From positions 8,742,001 to 8,806,000 of the forward strand of contig NZ_CP108938.1 of NCBI RefSeq assembly GCF_036347135.1: a DNA stretch of 64,000 nucleotides, read 5' to 3'. The first letter of the stretch is position 1. Each line of letters begins with the position of its first letter. Shown in pieces: positions 1-8,603 of the stretch. The DNA comes from Streptomyces sp. NBC_00775 (GTDB lineage: Bacteria > Actinomycetota > Actinomycetes > Streptomycetales > Streptomycetaceae). A program made the position numbers and the translations under genes. Below the pieces are notes generated by a model. The model was not told the origin of the DNA. It saw only the letters and a list, made by a program, of their open reading frames with translations, and did no database searches.

Positions 1-291
1 GACCGGCACGCGCCGCGCGGCACGGTCACCGAGGCGTTCTCCTGGCTTGTGACGACGTTCACCGTGGGCGCGTCGGTCGGAACGGGCCTCGCGGGCCCCG
101 TAGTCGAGTGGGGCGGGGCGGTGTGGGGCTTCGCCCTACCGGGTGCCGCCGGGGCCGCCGCGCTGGTGGTTCTGCTGGCCACGGGGCGGGTCCTCGCAGC
201 TACCGGGGACAGCGCGGTCGTTGCGGTCTCATCGGAAAATGATCCAAACCGTGCTGTCGAACCCCGTTTCAGCTCGGGGGATCGGGCGTAA
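1..291 (+). CDS. MFS transporter, C-terminal fragment (cut by window edge)
   Basis: The reading frame is open from the first base and ends at a TAA ten bases before pafA. The visible 96 residues begin with the GTVTEAFSWL segment seen near the last helices of actinobacterial major facilitator superfamily exporters. Two hydrophobic, glycine-rich stretches follow (TFTVGASVGTGLAGPVVEW and the GFALPGAAGAAALVVLLAT region), then a short polar cytoplasmic tail. In other streptomycetes an MFS gene commonly lies just before pafA. The substrate cannot be told from this piece, and the N-terminal ten or so helices lie outside the window. Confidence 0.75.
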   Translation, partial: DRHAPRGTVTEAFSWLVTTFTVGASVGTGLAGPVVEWGGAVWGFALPGAAGAAALVVLLATGRVLAATGDSAVVAVSSENDPNRAVEPRFSSGDRA

Positions 292-300
292 TGTTCAGTC

Positions 301-1662
301 ATGGACCGCCGCATTTTCGGGCTGGAGAACGAGTACGGCGTCACGTGTACGTTCAGGGGACAGCGCCGCCTGTCTCCCGACGAGGTGGCGCGGTACCTCT
401 TCCGCCGTGTCGTGTCATGGGGCCGCAGCAGCAATGTCTTTCTGCGGAACGGTGCCCGCCTCTATCTCGACGTGGGATCACATCCGGAATATGCGACACC
501 CGAATGTGACAACGTGACGGAACTCGTCACCCACGACAAGGCCGGCGAGCGCATTCTCGAAGGACTCCTGGTGGACGCCGAACGACGCCTGCACGAGGAA
601 GGAATCGCGGGCGACGTCTACCTGTTCAAGAACAACACCGACTCGGCAGGCAACTCCTACGGGTGCCATGAGAACTATCTGGTGGCCCGGCACGGGGAGT
701 TCTCCCGACTCGCGGACATCCTCATTCCGTTCCTCGTCACGAGGCAGCTTCTGTGCGGTGCCGGCAAGGTGCTGCAGACCCCGCGCGGCGCCGTGTACTG
801 CGTCAGCCAGCGCGCCGAGCACATCTGGGAGGGCGTCAGCTCCGCGACGACCCGCTCCCGGCCCATCATCAACACCCGCGACGAACCGCACGCCGACGCC
901 GAGCGCTACCGCAGGCTGCACGTCATCGTCGGCGACTCGAACATGTCCGAGACGACCATGCTCCTCAAGGTCGGAGCCACCGACCTCGTCCTGCGCATGA
1001 TCGAGGCGGGCACGGTGATGCGTGACCTCACCCTGGAGAACCCCATTCGGGCGATCCGCGAGGTCAGCCACGACATCACGGGCCGCCGCAAGGTGCGCCT
1101 GGCCAGTGGCCGCGAGGCCTCCGCGCTCGAAGTGCAGCGCGAGTACTACGAGAAGGCCGTGGACTTCTGCGAGCGCCGCGGAATCCGCACCGGCACCGTC
1201 GAGCAGGTCCTCGAACTGTGGGGCCGTGTGCTCGACTCGATCGAGGCCGAGGACCTCGACCGGATCGGTACCGAAATCGACTGGGTCATGAAGTACCAGC
1301 TCATCGAGCGGTACCGAGCCAAGCACAACATGACGATGTCCCACCCGAGGGTCGCGCAGATAGACCTCGCCTACCACGACATCCACCGTCGCCGAGGCCT
1401 GTACTACCTGTTGGAGAGGAAGGGACAAGCCGCCCGGATCTGCAACGACTTGAAGATCTTCGAGGGCAAGTCCGTGCCGCCCCAGACCACTCGGGCGCGG
1501 CTGCGTGGCGACTTCATCCGGCGCGCTCAGGAACAGCGCCGCGATTTCACCGTCGACTGGGTCCATCTGAAGCTGAACGACCAGGCACAGCGCACCGTGT
1601 TGTGCAAGGACCCGTTCCGTTCGGTCGACGACAGGGTGGAGAAGCTCATCGCGGGAATGTGA
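301..1662 (+). CDS. pafA: Pup--protein ligase PafA
   Basis: Ligates the C-terminal glutamate of the prokaryotic ubiquitin-like protein Pup to lysines of target proteins, using ATP, in the cytoplasm. At 453 residues it is full length for the family. It opens with the diagnostic [14 protein letters not shown], whose glutamate belongs to the metal/ATP site of the carboxylate-amine ligase fold. [17 protein letters not shown] and the [16 protein letters not shown] segment, also conserved in PafA and the depupylase Dop, follow. The short first motif without the Dop loop favours PafA over Dop. The proteasome and pup genes are not in the window and would lie upstream. A strong hairpin follows the stop, so pafA probably ends its own transcript. 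Confidence 0.95.
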   Translation: MDRRIFGLENEYGVTCTFRGQRRLSPDEVARYLFRRVVSWGRSSNVFLRNGARLYLDVGSHPEYATPECDNVTELVTHDKAGERILEGLLVDAERRLHEEGIAGDVYLFKNNTDSAGNSYGCHENYLVARHGEFSRLADILIPFLVTRQLLCGAGKVLQTPRGAVYCVSQRAEHIWEGVSSATTRSRPIINTRDEPHADAERYRRLHVIVGDSNMSETTMLLKVGATDLVLRMIEAGTVMRDLTLENPIRAIREVSHDITGRRKVRLASGREASALEVQREYYEKAVDFCERRGIRTGTVEQVLELWGRVLDSIEAEDLDRIGTEIDWVMKYQLIERYRAKHNMTMSHPRVAQIDLAYHDIHRRRGLYYLLERKGQAARICNDLKIFEGKSVPPQTTRARLRGDFIRRAQEQRRDFTVDWVHLKLNDQAQRTVLCKDPFRSVDDRVEKLIAGM

Positions 1663-1699
1663 TGCGTACGTTCCGGGAGTGAATCCGGAACGCAACGCG

Positions 1700-1728
1700 G
1701 GGCGCCGTACGTTTTCCGTACGGCGCCC
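1700..1728 (+). terminator. Intrinsic terminator after pafA
   Basis: A perfect 12-bp stem (GGGCGCCGTACG / CGTACGGCGCCC) closes a 5-base loop, TTTTC, 37 bases past the pafA stop, followed by TTCTC. It is a strong GC stem of the kind that ends transcription in streptomycetes, and it separates pafA from the FKBP genes. Confidence 0.8.
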
Positions 1729-1791
1729 TTCTCACGTCGTAGAGTTGCGCGCACGCCATCAACCAAGATCGATCGATACGAGGCCCTCACC

Positions 1792-2793
1792 GTGCGCCGA
1801 CGCTCACTCCTCATCGCCGTACCCGCTGGATTGGTCACACTCGCCGGATGCGGTGACGACGGCAAGTCAGACACGGCCAAGTCCAGCAGCAGCCCGTCGG
1901 CTTCGGCCTCCGCCTCGTCGGCCCCGCCGCCGAAGATCGTCGACGGTCCGCTGCCGGCCATCACCGCCGGTACGAAGTTCGACGAGAAGCCGACCGTCGC
2001 CAAGGGCACCGGGGATCCGTCGAAGAACCTGGCGGTGAGGACGGTCATCGCGGGAGGTGGCCAGACAGTCGCGGAGAACGACTACATCCAGGCCAACTAC
2101 CTGGGCCAGATCTGGGACACGGCGAAGGTCTTCGACAACTCCTACGACCGCAAGACGCCCCTGGTCATCCAGCTCGCGCAGGGCGGCATCATCGACGGCT
2201 GGCGCTACGGCCTGGTCGGCAAGAAGGTCGGCAGCCGCGTCGAGATGTCCGTGCCGCCCACCTGGGGCTACGGCACGTCGGGCAACACCCAGGCGGGCAT
2301 CAAGGGCACCGACACGCTGGTGTTCGTCGTCGACATCCAGGACACGTTCAACGCCAAGAGCTCCGCCAAGGGCAAGGACGTCGCGCAGAGCGACGCGGCC
2401 CTCCCGAAGGTCGGCACCAACACCGACGGCAAGGCCCCCTCCATCACCGTGCCGAAGGCGACCGCCCCGACCAAGCTCGTGGCGAACTACGTCATCGAGG
2501 GCGACGGCGACGAGGTCAAGGCCGACAGCAGCGTCCTCGTGCAGTACAAGGGTGTGCTCTGGGACGGCGGCAAGGAGTTCGACTCGACGTACAGCCGGGG
2601 CCAGCTGACCTCGTTCTCGCTCCAGCAGGTCGTCAAGGGCTGGTCCCAGGGCCTGACCGGCAAGAAGGTCGGTAGCCGCGTCCTCATCGTCGTCCCGCCG
2701 AGCCTGGGCTACGGCGACAGCCCGCCCAGCGGCAGCGGCATCAAGAAGGACTCCACGCTCGTCTTCTCGGTCGACATCCTGGCGAAGATGTAA
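1792..2793 (+). CDS. Lipoprotein with two FKBP-type peptidyl-prolyl isomerase domains
   Basis: Predicted extracytoplasmic prolyl cis-trans isomerase and chaperone. The GTG start gives an Arg-rich N-terminus (MRRRSLL), a hydrophobic core and a lipobox, LAGC, with Cys at about residue 22. A Ser/Ala-rich linker follows. Two FKBP domains lie at roughly residues 85-185 and 230-333. Each carries the IxGWxxGLxGKKVGSR-type and PPxxGYG signatures (IIDGWRYGLVGKKVGSR and VVKGWSQGLTGKKVGSR). The tandem arrangement is longer than a one-domain FKBP. The next gene encodes a single-domain FKBP without a signal peptide, so the pair probably serves both sides of the membrane. Confidence 0.9.
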   Translation: MRRRSLLIAVPAGLVTLAGCGDDGKSDTAKSSSSPSASASASSAPPPKIVDGPLPAITAGTKFDEKPTVAKGTGDPSKNLAVRTVIAGGGQTVAENDYIQANYLGQIWDTAKVFDNSYDRKTPLVIQLAQGGIIDGWRYGLVGKKVGSRVEMSVPPTWGYGTSGNTQAGIKGTDTLVFVVDIQDTFNAKSSAKGKDVAQSDAALPKVGTNTDGKAPSITVPKATAPTKLVANYVIEGDGDEVKADSSVLVQYKGVLWDGGKEFDSTYSRGQLTSFSLQQVVKGWSQGLTGKKVGSRVLIVVPPSLGYGDSPPSGSGIKKDSTLVFSVDILAKM

Positions 2794-2857
2794 CCCCTCC
2801 TCCGGGGATGTAAGACTGTCCGAGTTGCCTTTACGTAAACAAGCAGGAGCTAGAGAC

Positions 2858-3232
2858 GTGAGCATCGAGAAGCCCGAGATCGACTTCCCGGAGGGTCAGC
2901 CCCCGGCGGACCTCGAGATCAAGGACATCTGGGAAGGCGACGGTGCGGTCGCCAAGGCCGGCGACTTCGTCAAGGTCCACTACGTGGGCGTGGCCTTCTC
3001 CACCGGTGAGGAGTTCGACGCCTCCTGGAACCGCGGCAACCCGCTGGAGTTCAAGCTCGGCGCCGGCCAGGTCATCGCCGGCTGGGACCAGGGCGTGCAG
3101 GGCATGAAGGTCGGTGGCCGCCGCCGGCTGACCATCCCGGCGCACCTCGCCTACGGCGACCGCGGCGCCGGCGCCGGCCTCATCGCCCCCGGCGAGACGC
3201 TGATCTTCGTCTGCGACCTGGTCGCGGTCTGA
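2858..3232 (+). CDS. Cytoplasmic FKBP-type peptidyl-prolyl isomerase
   Basis: A 124-residue single FKBP domain without a signal peptide. The GTG start is chosen because AGGAG lies 9 bases before it; a longer open frame upstream has no ribosome site. Conserved features include VKVHYVGV near residue 45, the FDASWNRG loop, VIAGWDQGVQGMKVGGRRRL and the C-terminal strand LIFVCDLVAV. The aromatic pocket residues Y, F, D and W are present. It starts 64 bases after the lipoprotein FKBP and is probably co-transcribed with it. Paired FKBP genes next to pafA are usual in actinobacteria. Confidence 0.9.
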   Translation: MSIEKPEIDFPEGQPPADLEIKDIWEGDGAVAKAGDFVKVHYVGVAFSTGEEFDASWNRGNPLEFKLGAGQVIAGWDQGVQGMKVGGRRRLTIPAHLAYGDRGAGAGLIAPGETLIFVCDLVAV

Positions 3233-3373
3233 CATCAGCACGGGGATCGGCGTCGGGTTCGGTGGTCATGATGGCCACGGAGTTCCGGCTCCGGTCCGAT
3301 CATCACGAAGGCCCGACTTCAGTCCGATCTTCGTACGCCGTGTGATCAGGGTCTGACCGGACCCGATCACCTG

Positions 3374-3401
3374 GGGCCCATGCCTGTCCGGGCATGGGCC
3401 C
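3374..3401 (+). terminator. Intrinsic terminator after the FKBP genes
   Basis: An 11-bp perfect stem, GGGCCCATGCC / GGCATGGGCCC, with a 6-base loop is followed within a few bases by a CTTTT run. It lies about 140 bases past the FKBP stop and before pafB, so pafBC has its own promoter. Confidence 0.75.
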
Positions 3402-3468
3402 TCGGCTTTTGCCGCGACACTCCGGAGCGGTACGGTCATCGGTCGGAAGCACCATAGGAAGGGCATCG

Positions 3469-4446
3469 ATGGCCATTGCCAAGGCCGAGCGGCTGATGAA
3501 CCTGGCGCTGTGTCTGCTGGGGACTCGGCGGCCGCTCAGCAAGCGGGAACTCCGCGATTCCATCGAGGCGTATGTCGAGGCCTTCAGGCCGGGCAAGGGT
3601 GCGGCCGGCTCCGACGACTCCTTCAATCGGATGTTCGAGCGCGACAAGGACGATCTCCGCGAGCTCGGTCTGGTCATCGAGACGGTCGAGAACCTCGACG
3701 GCGAGGTCGGCTACCTCGCCCGCCGCGACAGCAACCGCCTCCCGCCCATCACCCTCGACGCCGAGGAGGCCGCCGCCCTCGGCCTCGCCGCGAAGGTCTG
3801 GCAGCAGGCCCGGCTGGCCGGTGCCGCGAGCGGCGCCCTGCAGAAGCTGCGCGCCGCGGGTCTGCCCGAGGACGTGGACCCCTACGAGGCCCATGGCGCC
3901 CTGGAACCGCACATCCCCGTCCACGAGGCGGCCTTCGAACCGTTGATGCTCGCCCTCCGTGACCGCCGTCCGGTCGTCTTCGACTACCGCAAGGCCACCG
4001 CCGCGCACCCCGAGACCCGGCACGTCGAGCTGTGGGCCCTGGAGTGCTGGCGCGGCCACTGGTACGTCGCGGGCTGGGACCGCGACCGCGGCGCCGAACG
4101 TGTCTTCCGGCTCTCCCGGATCACCGGCAAGGTCCGCGCCCGCGCGGGGCGGTACACGGCCGAGGTACCCGACGTCGTCACCGTGCGCGAGACCGTCGCG
4201 GGCTGGGCGGGGGAGATCGCCGACCGCTCCGCGCTGATCCGGCTGCGCAGCGGCTCCGGCTACCCGCTGCGGGCCAAGGCCGTCTCGGTGCGGGAACTGG
4301 GCGACGGCTGGGACGAGTTGGAGATTCCGTACGGGCACGGCCTGGACGCCTGGCTCGTGGAGTTCGGGCCCGACGTGGTGGTCCTGGAGCCTGCCGAACT
4401 GCGGGCCGATGTGGTGGACCGGCTGCGCGCTGTGGCCAAGGGCTGA
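3469..4446 (+). CDS. pafB: WYL-domain DNA-damage response regulator PafB
   Basis: A 325-residue regulator of the DeoR-HTH/WYL family. In mycobacteria PafB and PafC form the activator of the LexA/RecA-independent DNA-damage response. The ATG start has AGGAAGGG 6 bases before it. The N-terminal winged helix (MAIAKAERLMNLALCLLGTRRPLSKRELR) covers about residues 1-80. The central WYL domain includes RHVELWALECWRGHWYVAGWD, where the usual W-Y-L residues are largely kept, and a C-terminal WCX domain ends the protein. pafC begins 17 bases after the stop with a similar domain plan, consistent with an obligate pair. Confidence 0.9.
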   Translation: MAIAKAERLMNLALCLLGTRRPLSKRELRDSIEAYVEAFRPGKGAAGSDDSFNRMFERDKDDLRELGLVIETVENLDGEVGYLARRDSNRLPPITLDAEEAAALGLAAKVWQQARLAGAASGALQKLRAAGLPEDVDPYEAHGALEPHIPVHEAAFEPLMLALRDRRPVVFDYRKATAAHPETRHVELWALECWRGHWYVAGWDRDRGAERVFRLSRITGKVRARAGRYTAEVPDVVTVRETVAGWAGEIADRSALIRLRSGSGYPLRAKAVSVRELGDGWDELEIPYGHGLDAWLVEFGPDVVVLEPAELRADVVDRLRAVAKG

Positions 4447-4462
4447 GGGGGAACGTAAGAAA

Positions 4463-5479
4463 GTGGCAGGAAAACCGGCCAGGCCCACGAACGCGATCGA
4501 CCAGACCCGGCGGATGCTCTCCCTGGTGACGTATCTGCGCGAGCGCCCCGGCGCCCGCGTCGGTGACGTGGCCCGGGCCTTCGGGATCACCGAGGACGAG
4601 CTGATCTCCGATCTCGACGTGCTGCCGCTGTGCGGGACCAGCTTCCGCGGCGGCGATCTGCTCGACATCGACACCGACGGCGACCGGATCTGGTGGCACA
4701 ACCCGGACGATGTCGCGGAGCCTCTGCGTATCGCCGCCGACGAGGCGACCGCGCTGCTGGTGGCCGCCCGTGCGGTGTCCACGCTGCCGGGCCTGCGCGA
4801 GGGCGACCGGCAGGCGCTGCTGCGCGCCACCGCCAAGGTGGAGGCCGCCTCCGGCGAGGCGGCGGGTGCCAGCTCCCGGCTGTCCGTGACCTTCGAGTCG
4901 GAGGGCGGCGTCTTCGCGGACGTCGACCGGGCGATCTCCGAGCGGCGCCGGCTGTGGATCCGCTACTACTCGCCCTCCCGGGACGAGCTCACCGAGCGCG
5001 AGATCGACCCGATCCGGCTGGTCAGCGTGGGCCACACCTATGTGGAGGCCTGGTGCCGCCGCTCCGAGGCGCGCCGCACCTTCCGGCTCGACCGGGTCGC
5101 CGAGATCCGCATCCTGGACGAGCCGTCCGCGCCGCCCGAGGTGGAGCTGCGGGACCTCTCCGAGGGGCTGGTGCAGCCCGCCGCCGAGGATCCCGAGGTG
5201 GTCATCGAGGTGGGGCCAGGCGGGCGCTGGGTCGCCGAGTACTACCCGCACGACAGCGCGGATGAGCTGCCGGACGGCGGGCTGCGTATCACCCTGCGGA
5301 CCCCCGATCCCACGTCACTGCGCCGACTGGCGCTGCGCCTCGGCGGCGACGGCCGGATCGTGTCGCCGCAGGACCTCGCGGACAGTGCCCGGCAGGCCGC
5401 CCGGGAGGCGCTCGCGGCCTACGACGGGCTTCAAGGGGATCAGGACGGGCCGTACGACAGGCAGGAGCAGGGGCTTTGA
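4463..5479 (+). CDS. pafC: WYL-domain DNA-damage response regulator PafC
   Basis: A 338-residue partner of PafB. The GTG start gives MAGKPARPTNAIDQTRRMLSL; a longer in-frame extension would overlap pafB and has no better ribosome site. Residues 10-75 form the HTH (LVTYLRERPGARVGDVARAFGI). The WYL core lies near residues 165-205 (RRLWIRYYSPSRDELTEREI, VSVGHTYVEAWCRRSEARRTF), and the C-terminal WCX domain follows. The stop overlaps the TTG start of the next small gene, indicating translational coupling. By family knowledge it acts with PafB on DNA-repair promoters in response to single-stranded DNA or replication stress. Confidence 0.9.
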   Translation: MAGKPARPTNAIDQTRRMLSLVTYLRERPGARVGDVARAFGITEDELISDLDVLPLCGTSFRGGDLLDIDTDGDRIWWHNPDDVAEPLRIAADEATALLVAARAVSTLPGLREGDRQALLRATAKVEAASGEAAGASSRLSVTFESEGGVFADVDRAISERRRLWIRYYSPSRDELTEREIDPIRLVSVGHTYVEAWCRRSEARRTFRLDRVAEIRILDEPSAPPEVELRDLSEGLVQPAAEDPEVVIEVGPGGRWVAEYYPHDSADELPDGGLRITLRTPDPTSLRRLALRLGGDGRIVSPQDLADSARQAAREALAAYDGLQGDQDGPYDRQEQGL

Positions 5480-5871
5480 GCACGTCGTCGATGTCTGGTG
5501 CGCCGGAGAAGGCCGGAACCTCGGAGAAGGCCGCTGTCTCGGAGAAGGCCGCTGTTTCGGAGAAGGCCGGCGGGCCGGGGAGAGCGGGGGCGCCTTCCGG
5601 CGCGACGGAGATGTCGGTGGTGGCCGCGTTCGCCGGGATGAGAAGGGTGGTCGACGTGATGTTCAAGGCCGCCTGCCCCGACTGCCGGGCCGGCTTCGAG
5701 CTCAAGGCGAGCGCCCTGCGGCTGGCCATCGGCGCCAGCAGCCGCACCACCTTCTACTCCTTCACCTGCCCCGAGTGCGGCATCGCCGTGCGCAAGCCCG
5801 CGGGTGAGCGCATCGTCGAGCTGCTCACCGGGGGCGGGGTGCGGACCCTGCGCCTGCACTCCACCCTCTAG
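5476..5871 (+). CDS. Small zinc-ribbon protein with repetitive N-terminus
   Basis: Function unknown. The C-terminal 70 residues carry two CxxC knuckles (ACPDCRAGF and FTCPECGIAV), a treble-clef or zinc-ribbon pattern that suggests zinc binding, and the sequence ends in the GERIVELLTGGGVRTLRLHS tail. The TTG start overlaps the pafC stop by 3 bases and has AGGAG 8 bases upstream. The first 60 residues are low complexity, with an 18-base DNA repeat encoding SEKAAV copies. A GTG/ATG pair at 5656/5659, preceded by GAAGGGTGG, could instead start a 70-residue protein containing only the zinc domain. Which start is used cannot be settled here. Confidence 0.65.
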   Translation: MSTSSMSGAPEKAGTSEKAAVSEKAAVSEKAGGPGRAGAPSGATEMSVVAAFAGMRRVVDVMFKAACPDCRAGFELKASALRLAIGASSRTTFYSFTCPECGIAVRKPAGERIVELLTGGGVRTLRLHSTL

Positions 5872-5881
5872 GGTCGACGTC

Positions 5882-6076
5882 ATGTTCTGGCCGATGTTTG
5901 CGATCGCTGTGGGTTTTCTGGGAATCGCCGTTCTCGGAGTGCTCGCTGTCCGTGTCTTTGTGGAAGCGGAGCGTCTGGGGCGACAGGTTTCCGACTCCGC
6001 GCAGCGCATCAATCGAGCGGCCGAAGACCTGGAACGCGCGGCTGTGACCACCGCCCGCTCTGTGGATGCACTGTGA
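5882..6076 (+). CDS. Small single-pass membrane protein
   Basis: A 64-residue protein with one strong hydrophobic helix at about residues 3-25 (MFWPMFAIAVGFLGIAVLGV) and an amphipathic, charged tail (ERLGRQVSDSAQRINRAAEDLE) that looks like a short coiled coil. It begins 10 bases after the zinc-ribbon gene and has the same direction. The ribosome site is weak (AGGG). No family with a known function is recognised. The tail resembles membrane-anchored partner or scaffold proteins, but that is only an impression from composition. Confidence 0.6.
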   Translation: MFWPMFAIAVGFLGIAVLGVLAVRVFVEAERLGRQVSDSAQRINRAAEDLERAAVTTARSVDAL

Positions 6077-6314
6077 GTAGCGGGTGCCCTGCGTTTTGAG
6101 TGGCTTTCGCCCTGTCAACTTTCCGGCAACGGCAGGTACGCTGCTGATCGCGGCCCGGATAACGAGGCGCGGGTCGCGAACTGGGAGTACGCACAGGGAT
6201 TGCCCCGCGTTTACCCCTGAGCGTTACGATCGCTGTCAACACGACGATCGGACACATGTCCGACCGATCGGACGGCACCCCGACCATGCAGCCTCGGTGA
6301 GAAGGTAAAGACTT

Positions 6315-6599
6315 ATGTTCGGAAGGCTCGGAGCTCCCGAGATCATTCTCATCCTCGTCGTCATCATCCTGCTGTTCGGCGCGAAGAAGCTTCCGGACAT
6401 GGCGCGCTCGCTCGGCAAGTCCGCTCGCATCCTCAAGAGCGAGGCCAAGGCGATGAAGGACGAGGGCAGCACGCCCGCCCCGGCAGGCCCGCCCAGCACC
6501 GACGAGCAGCCCCCGGCTCAGCGCACGATCCAGGCCGCCCCCGGCGACGTGACCAGCTCGCGCCCGGTCAGCGAGCCGACGGACACGACCAAGCGCTGA
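6315..6599 (+). CDS. tatA: Twin-arginine translocase subunit TatA
   Basis: Forms the oligomeric pore component of the Tat system, which exports folded proteins with RR signal peptides. The 94-residue sequence opens with [19 protein letters not shown], a short N-terminal helix containing the conserved Glu, then [16 protein letters not shown], the hinge FG plus amphipathic helix. An unstructured Pro/Ala-rich tail follows. GAGAAGG precedes the start. tatC lies 47 bases downstream in the same direction, as usual in streptomycetes, where tatB is elsewhere. Confidence 0.95.
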   Translation: MFGRLGAPEIILILVVIILLFGAKKLPDMARSLGKSARILKSEAKAMKDEGSTPAPAGPPSTDEQPPAQRTIQAAPGDVTSSRPVSEPTDTTKR

Positions 6600-6646
6600 C
6601 GCAGGGCCGGACACCTCCGGCCCGCCGCACGAGATGAGGACGTGGG

Positions 6647-7597
6647 TTGCTCAAGTCTGCCCGCAAAGAGGAGAAGGATCCCGAGGGGAGGATGCCCCTC
6701 GCGGATCACCTTCGTGAGCTCCGCAACCGGCTCGCGAAGGCGATGCTGGCCATCGTTGTTATCACGACCGTGGCCGCCTTCTTCTATAACGACATCATCA
6801 ACATCATCACCAAGCCGGTGCTGGACTCGGTCGGCTGTTCCCAGACCTTCGAGCAGCTGGCGAACTCGCATCAGAAGACCCAGCAGTGCGCGCAGATCAC
6901 CATCAACGGTCTTCTCACGCCGTTCACGCTGGCGCTGAAGGTGTCCCTGATGGCCGGTGTCGTGCTGGCCTCGCCGATCTGGCTGTACCAGCTGTGGGCC
7001 TTCGTCGCCCCCGGCCTGCACCGGCACGAGCGCAAGTACGCGTACGCGTTCGTCGGCACGGGCGCGCCGCTGTTCCTCGGCGGCGCCTACTTCGCCTACC
7101 GGGTGCTCCCCACCACGGCGAAGGTCCTGATCGGCTTCACGCCGAACGGCGTCAACAACCTGCTGCCGCTGGACGATCTGCTCGACCTCGTCCTGCGCAT
7201 GGTGCTCGTCTTCGGTCTGTCCTTCGAGCTGCCACTGCTGCTGATCATGCTCAACCTCACGGGCATCCTCACCGGTCAGCGCATGCTCGGCTGGTGGCGC
7301 GGCATGATCATGGGCATCACGGTCTTCGCGGCCGTCGCCACGCCCAGCACCGACCCGCTGACCATGCTGGCGCTCGCCGGACCCATCTGGATCCTGTACT
7401 TCGGCGCCGTGGCCTTCTCGCTCCTCAACGACCGCCGCAAGCGGCGCCGCGACGCCGAGGGCCCGGACGACGACGAGGCCTCCGACCTCGACCTCACGCC
7501 CGAGGACATCGGCGAGGTCGAGACCGTGTCGGCCAGCCGGGCACTGCCGGAGCAGGCGGGCTCGGACCGGGTCAACGGTTATGACGACGTGACCTGA
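6647..7597 (+). CDS. tatC: Twin-arginine translocase subunit TatC
   Basis: A polytopic receptor for RR signal peptides. The TTG start gives MLKSARKEEKDPEGRMPLADHLRELRNRL, containing the conserved cytoplasmic HLRELRNRL motif, with GAGGA 8-12 bases upstream. An ATG 14 codons later would keep only the motif. Six hydrophobic segments can be followed (AMLAIVVITTVAAFFYN, LKVSLMAGVVLASPIWLYQLW, the PLFLGGAYFAYRV, LVLRMVLVFGLSFELPLLL and GMIMGITVFAAVATPSTDPL regions, and the last near PIWILYFGAVAF). FELP and PSTDPLTM are family signatures. The C-terminal tail is acidic and long (about 60 residues). Confidence 0.95.
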   Translation: MLKSARKEEKDPEGRMPLADHLRELRNRLAKAMLAIVVITTVAAFFYNDIINIITKPVLDSVGCSQTFEQLANSHQKTQQCAQITINGLLTPFTLALKVSLMAGVVLASPIWLYQLWAFVAPGLHRHERKYAYAFVGTGAPLFLGGAYFAYRVLPTTAKVLIGFTPNGVNNLLPLDDLLDLVLRMVLVFGLSFELPLLLIMLNLTGILTGQRMLGWWRGMIMGITVFAAVATPSTDPLTMLALAGPIWILYFGAVAFSLLNDRRKRRRDAEGPDDDEASDLDLTPEDIGEVETVSASRALPEQAGSDRVNGYDDVT

Positions 7598-7628
7598 CGG
7601 AGCACGTGAACCTCGTAGGGTCAGGGCT

Positions 7629-8528
7629 GTGACCAGCGAGATCACCCTCTTCGTCAATCCCACCGCGGGACGCGGCCGGGGCGCCCACGCGGCGCAGCCG
7701 GCCGCTTCGGCTTTGCGGGCGGCGGGATTCTCCGTCCGCACGATCCTCGGGGAGAACGCGCAAGACGCCCTCACGCGCGCGCGTGCCGCAGTCGAGGGCG
7801 GCACCGGCGCCCTCATCGCCGTCGGCGGCGACGGCATGGCGAACCTGGCCCTCCAGGCCGTCGCCGGGACCCGCACCCCGCTCGGCCTGGTCGCCGTCGG
7901 CACCGGGAACGACTTCGCGCGGGCCCTGGGCCTCCCCGTACGCGACCCGGCGGCCGCGGGACGCCTGATCGCCGAGTCCCTCAAAGGGGCGCTGCTGCGC
8001 GACATCGACCTGGGGCGCGTGGGCGACACCTGGTTCGGCACCGTCCTCGCCACCGGCTTCGACTCCCGGGTGAACGACAGGGGCAACCGCATGCGGTGGC
8101 CCACCGGCCGCTTCAAGTACGACCTCGCCATGCTCGCCGAACTGGCCGCCTTCAAGCCCTTCCCGTACCGCATCACGCTGGACGACGGCGAGGTCCAGGA
8201 GATCGAGGCGACGCTCGTGGCCGTCGGCAACGGATCGTCGTACGGCGGCGGCATGAAGATCTGCGCGAGCGCCGACCTCACCGACGGACTGTTCGACATC
8301 ACGGTCGTCGGGGACTGCAGCCGTACGACGCTGCTCAAGGTGTTCCCCAAGGTCTACAAGGGCACCCACCTCGACCATCCCAAGGTCACCGTGCACCGGG
8401 CCGCGAGGGTCGAACTCGTCGCGGACGGCATCGCGGGGTACGCGGACGGGGAGCCGCTGGGGCCGCTGCCGCTGACCGCGGACTGTATACCGGCAGCGGT
8501 GCGGGTGGCGCTTCCTGAGCTGCGGTGA
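7629..8528 (+). CDS. Diacylglycerol/lipid kinase family protein
   Basis: A predicted lipid kinase of the DAGK/YegS-type fold acting on diacylglycerol or a related lipid at the inner membrane face. The 299-residue protein starts at GTG with VNPTAGRGRG at residue 9, followed by the GGDGMANL loop (a GGDGT variant) and VGTGNDFAR, which form the nucleotide site. The C-terminal beta domain holds VAVGNGSSYGGGMKI, another family signature. It starts 31 bases after tatC and precedes the helicase gene, so all three may share a transcript. The exact lipid substrate cannot be read from sequence. Confidence 0.88.
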   Translation: MTSEITLFVNPTAGRGRGAHAAQPAASALRAAGFSVRTILGENAQDALTRARAAVEGGTGALIAVGGDGMANLALQAVAGTRTPLGLVAVGTGNDFARALGLPVRDPAAAGRLIAESLKGALLRDIDLGRVGDTWFGTVLATGFDSRVNDRGNRMRWPTGRFKYDLAMLAELAAFKPFPYRITLDDGEVQEIEATLVAVGNGSSYGGGMKICASADLTDGLFDITVVGDCSRTTLLKVFPKVYKGTHLDHPKVTVHRAARVELVADGIAGYADGEPLGPLPLTADCIPAAVRVALPELR

Positions 8529-8603
8529 TCCCGGGCTTCACAGGTATGGATCCGGATATTGATCGTCCTGTTGTCAGTGCCTCCCGGTAGTCTCGAAAGC
8601 ACG

